From Nemopilema nomurai (lineage: Eukaryota > Cnidaria > Scyphozoa > Rhizostomeae > Rhizostomatidae): 64,000 bases of DNA. Shown piece after piece: positions 1-44,400 of this stretch. The notes under the pieces were generated by a model that was given only the letters and a program-made list of their open reading frames with translations, was not told where the DNA came from and did no database searches. The translations under genes and the position numbers were made by a program. The first letter of the stretch is position 1. Each line of letters starts with the position of its first letter. The stretch is from positions 682,001 through 746,000 of the forward strand of contig ML133437.1 of NCBI GenBank assembly GCA_003864495.1, read 5' to 3'.

Positions 1-591
1 TTCTCAGCAAACTTTCCCTGCGGTTGACAGGAGTAACCCATGGGTGCGTGGCGATAACCTCTTTGCCCAGTCTCAAGCGAGTCCGTTGAAATTGTGATGG
101 AAGAATAGTCAACATAGAAATTAATTTCAAAAGAACATTGTTGGAAACAATCGTACTGAATAAACACCTTCTGACTATCACCATTGAGACTTCTCAATTC
201 AATTGAATTTGTTTATTCATGGTCATTGGAAATACTTCATGTAAAACCAATACAGAAGGTATAGCCGTTCCACGGGGTTAGTCATCGAAAGGCCCCCTCA
301 GAACTAAAAATTGCAAACGATGCTTCTTTCAGTGGAAACAGTGTAGTATTTGGCTTTTTAAGTTTTCGAGACTCAACAATCATGTTTCTCAACTGTCATC
401 TATTTTGGTGGTTTTATTTTTTGGAAAATAATCCGATCAGACATGTCATAACCCCTCATATTCTCTAGGGCAAATTAACTCTAAGGGCATGCAGAGATAA
501 ATAGAAGGATGTTTATAATTAGAAAAAAGGAGGTCAGGTATTTTGTAAGTAGGGCCCTGAGCTGCCTTTACCTAATCCTTTCATATTTTTA

Positions 592-970
592 TACACGCTT
601 TTTATAAGGAACCACTTTATAAGGAACCTACATGTAGAGCGTCGAAATGTTTAAAGAATTTATAATACTAAAAACGAAATCCCTAACGAAGTTTTCGATT
701 TGAAAATTTCTTATAACTGCAAGCATCAAGAGCTAAAAAGCCCGTTCCATTCATTTGCAGCCAATACTCGCATATATTGTTTGATATTCGTGTGTCAAGT
801 GCTTCATTGAGTACTTTCCGCATATCAAGTGTTGAGGCTTATTGTAGTCAAAACACCGAAAGTGAGAACTTGAGGAACTTTTGGTACTAAAATCTGATGA
901 TTAGAGGTCTACGAATAAGGAACTTCTGGAACTAGGCCTTGAGGTAGGTTCCTTATAAAAAAGGCGTGTA
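592..970. mobile_element. 379-bp TA-bounded MITE
   Basis: The left end (592-613) and right end (947-970) are inverted copies starting TACACGC and continuing TTTTTATAAGGAACC; the right copy has one extra C and one extra T. The terminal TA at each side could be the target duplication. No ORF lies inside. It is the main recognisable content of the left intergenic stretch. Confidence 0.6.
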
Positions 971-1085
971 AACCAGGAACCTTTGGCTAAAAAAAGAAGT
1001 AAAGTGTGCTATTATTGGTAATGTACAGTTTGACAGAATTATTTAGATCGTTCTTCTCAAATCTCAATAGTGTTGGTGCTAGCAT

Positions 1086-1151
1086 ACCTTGGGTACCAGA
1101 CCAACTATGTATCACTATTTTTTGGTACATAGTGGGTCTGGTACCCAGGGT
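1086..1151. repeat. Fold-back repeat (25-bp arms, 16-nt loop)
   Basis: Arms 1086-1110 and 1127-1151 are inverse complements with two mismatches, core GGGTACCAGACC. A related single arm occurs at 48116-48143, so this is a dispersed family rather than a chance palindrome. Confidence 0.7.
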
Positions 1152-1186
1152 AGAGAGGCAGTGATGTGCTTAGACTATCTAGAATT

Positions 1187-1201
1187 GGGGGGGGGGGGGG
1201 G
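1187..1201 (+). repeat. 15-bp poly-G tract
   Basis: Fifteen uninterrupted Gs in the left intergenic region; G-quadruplex or slippage prone. Confidence 0.9.
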
Positions 1202-2431
1202 CTGGGTTGGTTTGTCGTTCAGAATAAAGTGACCAACTATACTCTTTTGACCAGCATATTCTCCAGAGAAAATTTGCTTAACAGTTTCAAATTTGGTAAG
1301 AGTTCCCAATTAAGGGGTTAATATCCCCAATGCATTATCGACACGCTGATTGTTTGTAGACATTGGGAGGAACGCCCCCTCCCCCCTATCGCCACATCCT
1401 TGGGTGCAGGGCATCCTGTGCTTAGACTGCGAACGATTTCTGCATTTTTATGTTATAGAGAGGCGACTAACGTCCCCACTGAGAAACATAACGAGCCAAA
1501 TCGTCAATGAATCATTTCGTTCAATGGTGACTTTCATTTTCTAGTTTAAAGTGAATTAAACATTTGAAATGCCCTTTTCTTCTACATATTAACAACTGGT
1601 TGAATATCATCCACATTACTAACCCCGTAAAGTTTGAAGTTACCCTGTCCAAGGTAGAGTCGCTTTACATTAAATATCGAGACAATCTAGGATAATTCAA
1701 GGTTAACTGCTTCGGGTATATTTGTATACACTTTTGCATCCGCAGAATTTATCACTATCAGACCGAAGTTGACATCAAAACTATGGGCTTCAATTCTTTC
1801 TCTTGACTGCCCATCACGTGACACCTATCTCTCAATTTCTATGATCATTATGATCATGCTGAACAGGGGTTGCAACCAACCTGAAGCCGTATCGTTCATT
1901 AGGCCAGAAAATTGCAGCTTTGAATCAGAGAAAGCGAGAACTTAGACAGTGTATAATGAGTAATCAAACTGTGAACATCACCGCTAAGATACAAAAATAT
2001 TCGCTATGGACATGGCTAAAGTAAAACACAGACAAACTGCATACGCGAGCCCATTGGCAATTCATACCTTAACATTTGGAATTATACGCAGAAGGCCACG
2101 GCCACAACAACAAGCAACAACAACAACAATACAATTGCTACCAGTCATTTTCTATTCCAACTTCTTATTGAATAATTTAAAAATTCTACCGACAATAAAA
2201 TGGGCTAAATTCGATTAATTCTGAAGCAGGCACATTAATTGAAAATAGCATTCCTAATTAACAAATGTACTAATTAAGTACAGGGAAACTCCCTTTTTTT
2301 AAAATATACCAGGTTCTGGTTCTGGTTAGGCCCAACAAAACTACAATCCCTGAAAAGAAGCTCGAGTAATGGAGTGCTTCAACTTCATAAAAAGACGCAA
2401 CCAAAATCGAAACAAATTAAAAGCTAAATTC

Positions 2432-2437
2432 TTTATT
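2432..2437 (-). terminator. Candidate polyadenylation signal for citron
   Basis: TTTATT on the plus strand reads AATAAA on the minus strand, 474 nt downstream of the citron stop codon. A weaker ATTAAA (2585-2590) lies closer. No transcript evidence is available, so which is used is unknown. Confidence 0.35.
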
Positions 2438-2910
2438 TCAAGATTCCTTGATTATTATAAATAAAGAATTCCTTAAAATTGCAATTCGCAAGCACAAGCT
2501 CTGGTTTGGGCCTTTCCAGCCGACCGTGTAATGCAAAGGGAACAAAGGAGCAATTCTTGATACAAAGGTCCCTTTTCTACTAAATTTAATTTAAACAAAA
2601 TTCAACAAACTCTTAGGTCGCATTTTCTCATGCTTATATCAGGTACTCTACGCATTGGTCAGCTGGCTTAAAACTCCAAGCAAAATCTATCAGAAACCAA
2701 ACATACAAACGCAAAACTTTCGTTTTAAAGGTTTCATTAGAATCTATCTACCGTATCCTAAGATTAAAGGAAATGTAAACAACCAGTGTCACCTGTTCAG
2801 TTATTACATTTACATCTTGTTTCTATACAATCCACCATAACAACGGCGCTGTTTTACCTCCACACTGACGTCACGAGAAAAACAACCACAGAACCATGAC
2901 AATTATCGCT

Positions 2911-34553
<31,643 letters not shown>

Positions 34554-37500
34554 GGTGGTAAAGCTTTCCTCAGTCTTTCAAACGATTGATTACAATAGGT
34601 GATCTATTTTGTACATCGCAAATCTTTACTTTTCATTTGTTCGTCCATGGCAAAGTTTTTCATCGACAATGAGGTAATAATACTGAGATACTTGGATGCT
34701 TGTTTGCAATGTTTGCTTTTTGTCCTCTGATTGGTTGCTGCTGCAAAATGTTGGCATTTTATTGGCTAACGAAGGAGCAGGCGCGCTTAATAAGACGGAA
34801 AGTACAGGGCAACAAGACAGCTAATTCCTTATTATGTGTTTCATGCCTCAAGTATGTGGAAATCGTAATTAACGCTTGGGTTAGAGAGAAACACCCAAGC
34901 TTTTTGTAACTCCACGAATAGCTTTGCTTAACATTATGCACCTTGGGTTATCTTAAGGTAAACAGCTGTAATCAATACAAACTAAAAGCTACCCAAAATA
35001 ATCAGTGCGGACTAACAACTAGAAAGTCGAGAGAGGTAATGAGCATGGAGCCATTGAATGATTCATTACAGTAACATATTTCTTGGACTTGATTCAAAAA
35101 GATGATCGAAAGGAAGCTTCCTGTAGCGATTACTCTGAATCAGAACTGAAAATAAACAGGAAAATCAAGGTAAAATTATTAAAAACTCCAAATTATTTCC
35201 TTTTTAAAGTACCATAATACTGCAATTAAATGGTGTTGCAATGGTGATAATGAATTTCCCTTTTGAAAATAAACTTTATTGCTAATTTGAATTTAAATTA
35301 CATGCAAGAGCAAAATATTGTGTCGAAGAAAGGAATAAGAGACGACTATGAAACGGCTAAAAATGGAATATGCGAAGAAATACAGCTTTCATGACATTCT
35401 ATATACCGGGAATATGGAAAACAGAGCATTCATTCTTTTTCATACGTTATATACTAGAAATAACATTTATTTTGCATGGATATGAAGTAGCTGTTTAATG
35501 AAACGCACAACCACTGAGCTGTGGTTTCCATTTTGACTATTAATGTTCTACTCCAAAAATCCAATAAATTTAGAGTTAAAAGTTTTACAACAAATTAAGA
35601 AGCAGCATTACGTTGAAAATTTGGGTATGATTGGACTTTCAGACTACATATTTTCAAAGTTTTACAAAGTGATTGCTCAAGAAATTAAGGGACGCTTTCA
35701 GCTTTTTTGTAGAAAGCTATCCTTTATAATTATTATTTATTATTAAAATAGCAGCAAACTTTAGATCTGGTATTTTCGCAGTTTAAATCTTAATTTAATT
35801 AAAATTGCATTAAAATTATTGTGGCTTCAAAATCTTCATAGGTGGCATATAAAATGTACCATATTGAAAAGAAATAACTTGGTAGAGAAAGGCTGCGTAA
35901 TGTGAGAGGCAACTTCGACTTCAAACACCGCGAAGACAGATATTGGTAACAGCTGCAGATATTAATACTGAAATAACAGAACTCCATCAGGAACAGAAAT
36001 GCCTGGTATTAAGATTCATAGATAACGAAATTAAGGCTGCTCAAAATATTGTTGAAAGAAGTTACAATCAGTTTTGCTTCCGCCACAACACACAGGTATA
36101 ACAAGGATTACGTTGTAAAAATGGACGTTGGCTACGGAACCTCTTAACTGAATTAAATATTGTTTGCAACAGAGACGATTACATAGTTTCCATTGATTTG
36201 GTTTACAGTAAAGTTCTTAAATAAACGTCTTTAGAGGGAAGCATTTAATTGGTTTAATCTGTCGCTAAAGATGCAGCCTTGTGCATAGCAGGATGCTTTA
36301 AAAACACAAGGATGTTTGTTAATTGCCTTAAATTCGAGTGAATTGTGTTCGCATTCATTAGAAATTCTTCATTTGATTTCACTGCAACTAAATACTGAAT
36401 TTGTTTTACGAGTCTTTTCCTATATTTCTGTTTCTTGTGTCCCATCAAATTTGAATTGCATTCTGTGGTGCACTTTTTGGGGGAGATTGAAAGCGAAACA
36501 TCGTGATGGAAGCAAGGTGAACAAAACGCTAGCGTTAATACAAGGGTTGGAAACTGAAAAAGGAACAGGCAACAAGAGTGAAATTGAGCTGAGACATGCT
36601 CTAGCTCAATTCATGTTATCAACATTTATATTCAAAAGAATCTTTTCTTGATATTTTGAACCGAAATAAAGACACTATATTTTCATTTCTTCTGCCACCC
36701 GTTTGTAACAATAGACGAAAGAATCTGGGAAATCTTGGCTCCCAGTTAAATTCTTTTGCCACAGAGTGTTCTATGAGTTGTTTTGAGTGGCTGTTAGTAA
36801 TAATGGTTTTCAATTCCAAGTGGGTTGTCAGAACAAGGGTTACCAAGGATGGCCATTTAGTGGTTCCTGAGTATGCAGAGGCGGACATATTAGGCCAATG
36901 TTTCGCAGGAACAAAGAAGCGTGTTCAAACGCGCAAGACACTGCGAAGGAGGCCCACCTTTCGATTTAAGGAGCATAGAAATATACCAGTAAGAAAGTGA
37001 TCGCTATGCCTAAATGAAATAAGGGGGTTTGCACGCGAAAACCATTCCCCTCTTTTAGCTGGTTATCAATAACTTTGAATTTCGTTTTATGCCCTGAAGT
37101 ATCAAATTTGAGATAAGAGTGAAAATAATTCAGATGTCTTTAATTCTATTATTCAAAATTTGAGTCATAACTTTATTAACTGACTTTTTTAGCTGTTCTC
37201 GAATCTTTCGACTTTGGTACGTATTTAAGTTTAACGAAGGCGAATCAAAATTGTACATTCTGTGTGCAATCAAAATCAGCATTTTATTTTGCTCTGTAGC
37301 AAGATTATTCTTTTAAGTTCATACTCTTATATTTGAAATAGTCCAGTTGCTTCACTGGCAGACAAACAGATATAAACGACAATAGACATTTGCCTGGACT
37401 TGTACGCAGCGCTGGATAACGGATGCCATCAAATCTCCTTCCATGCCCTGGCTCAAATTCCTGCTTCACCAAGGATATTCTGCTCCACGTACGCGAATCA

Positions 37501-38446
37501 TTCGTGTTCACATTTTTCAAGAAAAGACAACTGATAACCTAAAGGTGTACAAGGGTTCATCTTCAATATCCGTAAAAGATTAGCTTACTCATGTCCGCTT
37601 CCCCTCTAAGGTTGTAGTTTGAATCACTGTTTATAAAACTCTGTTCAAATTGTAAAATTGTTTGAGAATTTTTAATTTAAGCAACTCCCGTTTACGTGGA
37701 AGTAAAAGGACCAACAGCTGCCAGACAGAATCACCGACACACAATTAGACATTCCAGCACGGACTAAAAAAATATGGTGATTAAAATTGCTTATAATTTC
37801 GCCAGTGCAACAGACCTAATAACGATTCACTTGAGAGGATCCCTCGACTTGGTACTCCCACCATTCTGGGACAAAGACATCGCATTCACCTGTCTTTGTT
37901 CCATCTTACGTCATCAAAGCTAAAAAATGTCACTAATCTCCAATTTTTTGTTGCTCACTATGCGGGCTCGGTTTCGATTGGCTACTTAGATGTCACCGCC
38001 AGCTCAGAAGACCAATTTAGAGGACCAAGAAAGAAAAGCAAACCAAGAGTTAAAATCAACTCAATATAGTTAGTTAAAATAATAGTCATAAATGTTACGA
38101 AATACATAGTGTCAGATGTGCCAACGCCAAAAGATCACGGTCTCGTGACTCGGTCCAGGCAACCACCTGACTTGTCTCTGAAGCAGATTCGTATACCAGC
38201 ATTCCTTGCGAACAGACACCAACAAGGGTCTGCTCAGCTGTTTGCAGCAAGTAGGCGTAAACAGGAGAGATCGCGACGACGCCTCGCGCGCTTTGATATC
38301 ACGATCATGCGCCTGGCAACCGGGATAAAAGTTACATAGACTAAACACAACCAGTTACAAAGCGGAATCGAAAAGGCGTAACGGAATTCCATGAAAATGG
38401 GTCTTTGTCCAAAGAACAGCTGATTGGTCACGTGCACAAAGCTAAT
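34554..38446. other. Intergenic region between citron and the zinc-finger gene
   Basis: Contains the citron promoter region at its left edge. Otherwise AT-rich with no recognisable gene; an exon-like plus-strand segment at 36765-36988 is described as a finding. No clear AATAAA for the zinc-finger gene was found close to its stop. Confidence 0.5.
34730..34765 (-). promoter_or_regulatory. Two CCAAT boxes upstream of citron
   Basis: Minus-strand CCAAT pentamers occur at 34730-34734 and 34761-34765, about 180-210 nt upstream of the citron ATG and 31 bp apart. Paired NF-Y boxes with about three helical turns between them are typical of G2/M-expressed animal genes (established knowledge), and citron kinase is such a gene in vertebrates. 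A TTTGAA resembling a CHR element lies at 34577-34582. The transcription start is not known. Confidence 0.4.
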
Positions 38447-41400
38447 CTACTCGGCACCGACTTCATCGACCACCTCGAACTTCACTTCTCCTGGCGTCGG
38501 CCTTCCCCTGGGGCTCTTTGTCCCTCTCGGTTGCCTGCCTCCTCGAACCCTCGGGCTGCCCCTGCCCGTACCCCTATGGCCACCTCTGCCTCGCTGTCTC
38601 GTGTGGGAAACAGGTTTTGTGGGGGGCGTCATCGCTGCCGGGCTGCTCTTAGGGGTGGGCTTCTTGGCCTCGGGTTGCGGCTTCTGGGCAACTGATACGG
38701 CCGGGGCAAACGACGGCTCCTGGGGGCTGTTCAAAGCGGCATCTCCTTCCGGGTCATCGGTTGGCTATGGAAATAATAGTCTTTGGGTTGAGCTTCGTAG
38801 CAACGGGTTTCTTAAGCATGACAAAATTGGGCGAAATGTCATATGCACTCAATTCAGGAAGGTTTAACAGAGATTAAGGAAATAGTATTGCCTAAGAAGG
38901 GTGATGCAATAATTGGAACTATGCAGTAATAGTATCTTAAACATTAGGGGCAAGGGGGTTGCCCCGGTAGAAATCAGAGGATATCATAATTCTTTGAAAG
39001 TAACAATTCACGGTGGAAGAAAGAGGAACCAAGGCCCGAAAGGCTTCAGTGCTGACACAATTTCTTTGACGAAAACAAACATTTGTCTTCCTAATGACGA
39101 CAGCAATGGCCAATAAGGCATCAGAAAGGCCAATACCTGTGACGGCTCGTACAGTTCTTCTTTTACCTGCACTTTTTCGTCGGTTATTTCTCCTTCTTCC
39201 GGTTGCTCTTCTTCGGGTTGCTCCTCTTCCGGTTGCTCTTCTTCGGGTTCCTCTGCCTCGTACACTTCTTGTTCTTCCACCTCACCACTTGGAGAACCGT
39301 TCACATCTTCTTCATCAAACCCTTGCGCAGGCACCTCTTCATCTAAAGGCTCATCTTCCATGAAGTCGTCGCCGGCTGCTTCATTTTGGCTTAGCCGTTC
39401 GGTTTCTCTAGCTTCTTCTTCCCAGTCTTCATTTTGCTCTTCTTCTTCTTCTTCATCATTTTCCCTTGGATGCCATTCTGGAACCGACTTCTCCATTCGA
39501 ATCTACACCAATAAAAAAGTACATCAAGGTGAGTTGTTTTGACTCCATTGAAATCAAACAAAAACTACCTTTACGCATAGCCATTGAAAAGTGTCACGCC
39601 CTTCGCAACTTGACGAAATCTCTCAAGAAGGAACCCACTTACACCTTTTATGAACTTTGATCCACTTTGAATGACGTGACTTTCAAAAACAATGTTCACC
39701 AATTAGCCAAAACAATTACAGTCGTTTACATTACATGACAGGCGGTCGGTAGCCTGCTTTTTAGAAGTCATGCCATTCTAAGAGCGCAGTTAATAGTCAA
39801 GCCAACGCATAGTTGAAGCTGAAGATCTTCACGATCAGTTAACCGTCAATACGTAGAAGAAGAAGAAGGCCACCGTTTCATGAGTATTGGCCATTCAGCT
39901 AATGAGGATTGAATGATTTATCCTAAGGTGTGGCGCTCATTTTAAAAAGCTATCAAAACTCAATTCAAACAGACAGACCATCATTATTTTAACATCCATT
40001 TTTGAGGATGATCAAAACAATTTTGAAAATGCTGCCTTAAATGTCGAAATGAACTCAGAGATTGATGAATCACTTATGGGAAGTGAAGGGGAATCCAAAG
40101 TCTCATCATCGTTCAAATTGACAAAATCACCATTAACTATATCAACTGGCTACACGAATCTATTCATGATAAAATGTTCAGAAATATACGGCTGATACAA
40201 GTCCCTGAACATCTTACATTGAAGAAATATCTGGCGTTAGTAACTGGTATCAAAGAGGAATAGACGACCAAGCACTGCTATGAAAGGGACTGCTTCTCGC
40301 CAGTGACATCACTTCCATCAGAAAATTCAAAAAAATTAAGCCAAGATATGGAATGGAATGGAATGGATAGACGAGGAATGGACGAGCAAACACGGCTATC
40401 AAACACAAGGTAGCGTTCTTCCCAGTGACGTCACTTCTATCAGAAAATTCAAAATGCCAAGATAGGAGCCAAAATGCTACAGAAAGATGCCTGAAGCCAG
40501 CAAATGATCCCTTAGAACTGAGGTGCCAGCATTGAAATGTGAAGATTCATTAGTGAAATAAATCGACTTAACACAACCAATGGTAATGTAACATAACTTC
40601 TTGCAATCAGTCAATGACAATTCGCATCAGGCTTAGACAGTGCTGCTACTCACAAATGATGGGTCATCCTTTTGTACGTATCTCTTCTCAATGCTCTCTT
40701 GGCCCTCTGCCTCTTCTTCGTACGCTTCATAAAGAACGACCTCGCTTCCGTTGTGTTGGTCCAGCACGTTAACAATATCTTTATTCCTTTTCACGATGTT
40801 GTCATGATATCCAGGGTGATCTTCCATGTATTTCTGGCAAAGAGAGTAAAACAGCGTATTAATACCATGATAACTGTTTACACAAGAAATGAAAACGAAA
40901 CATTTCATTTCAAATGTTTAAGGAGGGTAGCCCTTCAGCTATGCTGATTTTCAAGGGGCCCTCCACTTAAAATACTTACAGAAATTTCTTATAAAAAACA
41001 AATTATCCTAATTACAATTCAATATTTACAATCTAAAATAAATCCTATTCTCAGTACACTATCTGCAAGTAAGTTCCTTTTGCTGAAAATAAACAAAAGC
41101 AGGCAATAGCTAATACTCCAGGTGTACCACATTTGCTAGAACTATGGAGAAGAGTTGTTGGCATACAAATACCTGATATGCTTCGATATGTTGTTGTGTT
41201 CTGATATGGTCCAACGCACCAATGCCATTACCAAGAAGTTTGTTGCAAAGACGGCAATCAAAACCAGACGCTGCTTTGATGAATTCACAGCCTGTTTCAT
41301 GGGTAGATGAAAACATTCAAGGATGAATAAGGGATGAACCAAAAACTCAAACAGCTTTGAAACCAATCAAATGAAAAAAGAAATTTCACTCAGAAAGGAT

Positions 41401-44400
41401 TTATCACTTATAGCAAGTGAAGGGGAATCCACAGTCTCATCACAGTGAACTTTATTTCTACTGAAAGCATCTAGCTATTCTAAAATATTCAATTATCGAT
41501 ATTGAACATGGCTAATTGAATGACATTAATGCAAAAACTACTTTCTACTTATAAATCTAATTGCTTAGCTTTCTCATTAATTTAGGTACATTATCTGCTA
41601 AAAAATACCAATGAGAAACCAATGAAAAAACTGAGAACAAAATGCTTTTAATTGATACTTTTACAACTTTCAACTAGATCAACATTTCCTGTGCTTGTTA
41701 CTTACCAAAAAGCTGCTTGTCTCCAGCAAAATCCTTTATGGAAACCACCGACTCACAAACATGTCTGATGATTACAGACTCCCCAATCTTTGTAGCAGAC
41801 TTGCGTGTATCCATTTGGTATGTCACATAATTTTCAGGATGTTTTATCTTGAATTCTTCTTCTTCCTTCTTCTTTGCTTCCATAAAACCAATGGTCTGGC
41901 GCTTTAATATCAGTTTTGCAGCAGGATTCAACTCGAGCCAATTCTAAAATGAACGGAAAGAAATCTATCAAGAAAACTTTCACATCAATAGAGCCCACGC
42001 CAGGCAAGGTCAAAGTACCAAGATTTTGTGAGTAACAAGGAACTGAAGATCTTATAACAGAACAAAAAAGCATCACAGCAAAACGCAAAGTAAAACACAT
42101 CTAGCTGTGAGTTCTTATTTACACGCATCAAAAATCATGAAGAAATCACTGTATGACCTTTGTTGATATATCCCCCACAATATAGTCAATACTCATTATT
42201 TCATTAAATCATAAAGAATTGAATGACTATACGATGCTTACCTCTGGATGAAGCATGATATCCATTATATCTCTATCCACATCATTACCTGCCTGTCTAG
42301 CCTCTATCACATTCAATGAATGCTTCTTGCCCATGAAGTGCTGTTTAATACTCTGAAAATGACACAAAATACCAAAATTTTAAAAAATTTATGAAAATGT
42401 CAAGCTGATACAAAAAAAATCTAAAACAGCAGTGCTTACAACTTTCACCTCAATGCATCAGGGAGAGTTATGCATAATGCACAGAGACATGCATGATATG
42501 ATGAAGCATGTAAAGCATGCATGAAAGATTTTATGCCTAGAAGATGCCAAAGTAATATATAATGAAAAAAATATAAAGCCCATGTGATGCTTACTTTGTA
42601 TCTGTGGGCTACAATTTTGCATAATTCGCACTTGTAGTTTTGACCATCAAAATGGAAAGCAGACAGCTTGTCAACATCTTGATCTGCAATGTTTCTGTCT
42701 ATTTTGGTTCGTTTCCTCAACTCTTCGATTTTGTCAATTAGTTCTTGCGGTATTTCAATACCTTCTAGGTCCTCAACTGCTTTTGTCTCTTCTTCTTGCA
42801 TGATTTCGTACACATCATCTAAAATTTAATTCCCATTTAGAATGACATTGAAAGAACCAGCACTAAAAGTGTTGGTTATAATATCATGTATATATGCTAA
42901 GTAAACATCACCATGTTTTAAAAAACCTTTAACGATAATTTTATAGATAATGATGATTCGCGGTAAATTGACACTTAGTCTAAAACTTCCTAAGATCAGA
43001 ATCTTTTTGAACATCAATTATAAACCAAAATATTTAAAAAGTGAGCAAAAGTGGTGGCTCTTCCAAAAATGCAAACAGACCACAGAATGATGCTGTAATG
43101 AGAAACAAATCCCAAATTTCAAGTAAGGACAATGGTCTGTGCTGGTTGAAATGCAAGCAAAGCAGAAATGTATATCCTACCTTCCTCCCCCTCAGCCTTC
43201 TTAGGTTTTGTATCCTTGGGTTGTTTCTGCGGCTGTGGTTTCACATAGTGCTGCTTTGTCTGTTTCCATGGGGGAATCAAAGGACCCCGAGCAACTGAAA
43301 TCATTCCAGATTCATTTAATAAGTGGAAAGTGCTAAGCAGATGTGCTCTTCCATGCTTGTTGCCAGTTTTGAAAATATTTTTACAAGATAATATACTTAA
43401 AACTCTTTGCATAGATTTATCATCACTGACAATGAATCTGATAGAAAAACAAAAAGAGAGTAACAGCAAATGCAAAAAGAGTTAATAAAAACTCTTACTC
43501 TGCTCGTCTTTCCTTTTCTTGAAATGTTGGCCTTGTTCTGGAGGTGGACCTCGTCTTTTCTGAAGTGGAAATGGCCTTCTGTTCTTGTCAATAAACTGAC
43601 GACCAGGTCCCTGCAAGTTGAATACAATACAGTAATACAATAAGTGTACTACTATAATAGTCGAAATTGCTGAAAAACCAAACAAACAACCAAGAACTTT
43701 GAGGATAAAAAAAAACTCAGAGAAAACTGTAATAATTATTGCCCTTTCTTTTCTAAAAACTAGCGATTCAAGCTTGTGAGTGCAGGTGATTCACTGATAG
43801 TATAAGCTAATGTTTATCATGAAAACATGATTATAAACAAACGAAAATGCAGCTATGGCATACCTTGCCTCTCTGGTTCATCCCAGAAGGAGTTGGCAAC
43901 AAGCTACCAGAATTCATACCAGAAAATTGTTGGGCTTGAAGGATTGCAAGCAAATTCTGTGTTTGATGTGCTTGCATTGCAGCTGCTAATTGTTGCTGGG
44001 TTGCATTTCCTCCCAAAATTCCTATTATTGATAACAAAACCCTTCAGCAAAAATAAAAAGCACTGAAACTTTGTCCACAAAACACTGTTCTGCGAGAACT
44101 CAATCAGCCTGTCAATGAGAATTTACAGCCATGTTCTATGTAAAGCCACAGGGTAAATTTGGAATGAATGTTTACCAAGAGGATTCACTTATTTTGCTTT
44201 TAGTTACTTTTGATCTTGCTGACTGTGTAAACACAGAACATTATACTGTTTGAACCAAGAATGATTATTGATGGATAGTAGTGCCCTAAATCAATCCGAA
44301 GCTTGCAGCTACCATTATTAGGAGCATCACTAAGGCAAAATTTCACGAAGGAAAAGTATGACTGCAAAGCAAGTCAAGTTTTTAGTTCTTCAAAAACATG

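Larger units (their letters stand above)
1..2431. other. Left intergenic region
   Basis: Apart from the MITE (592-970), the fold-back (1086-1151) and the G tract, I see no coding exon. Short ORFs at 1350-1544 and 2006-2218 have low-complexity or non-protein-like composition. Confidence 0.5.

Noticed and set aside
38424..38867. 147-aa plus-strand ORF
   Set aside because: Antisense of the RGG-like last exon of the zinc-finger gene; Pro/Leu/Gly-rich shadow.
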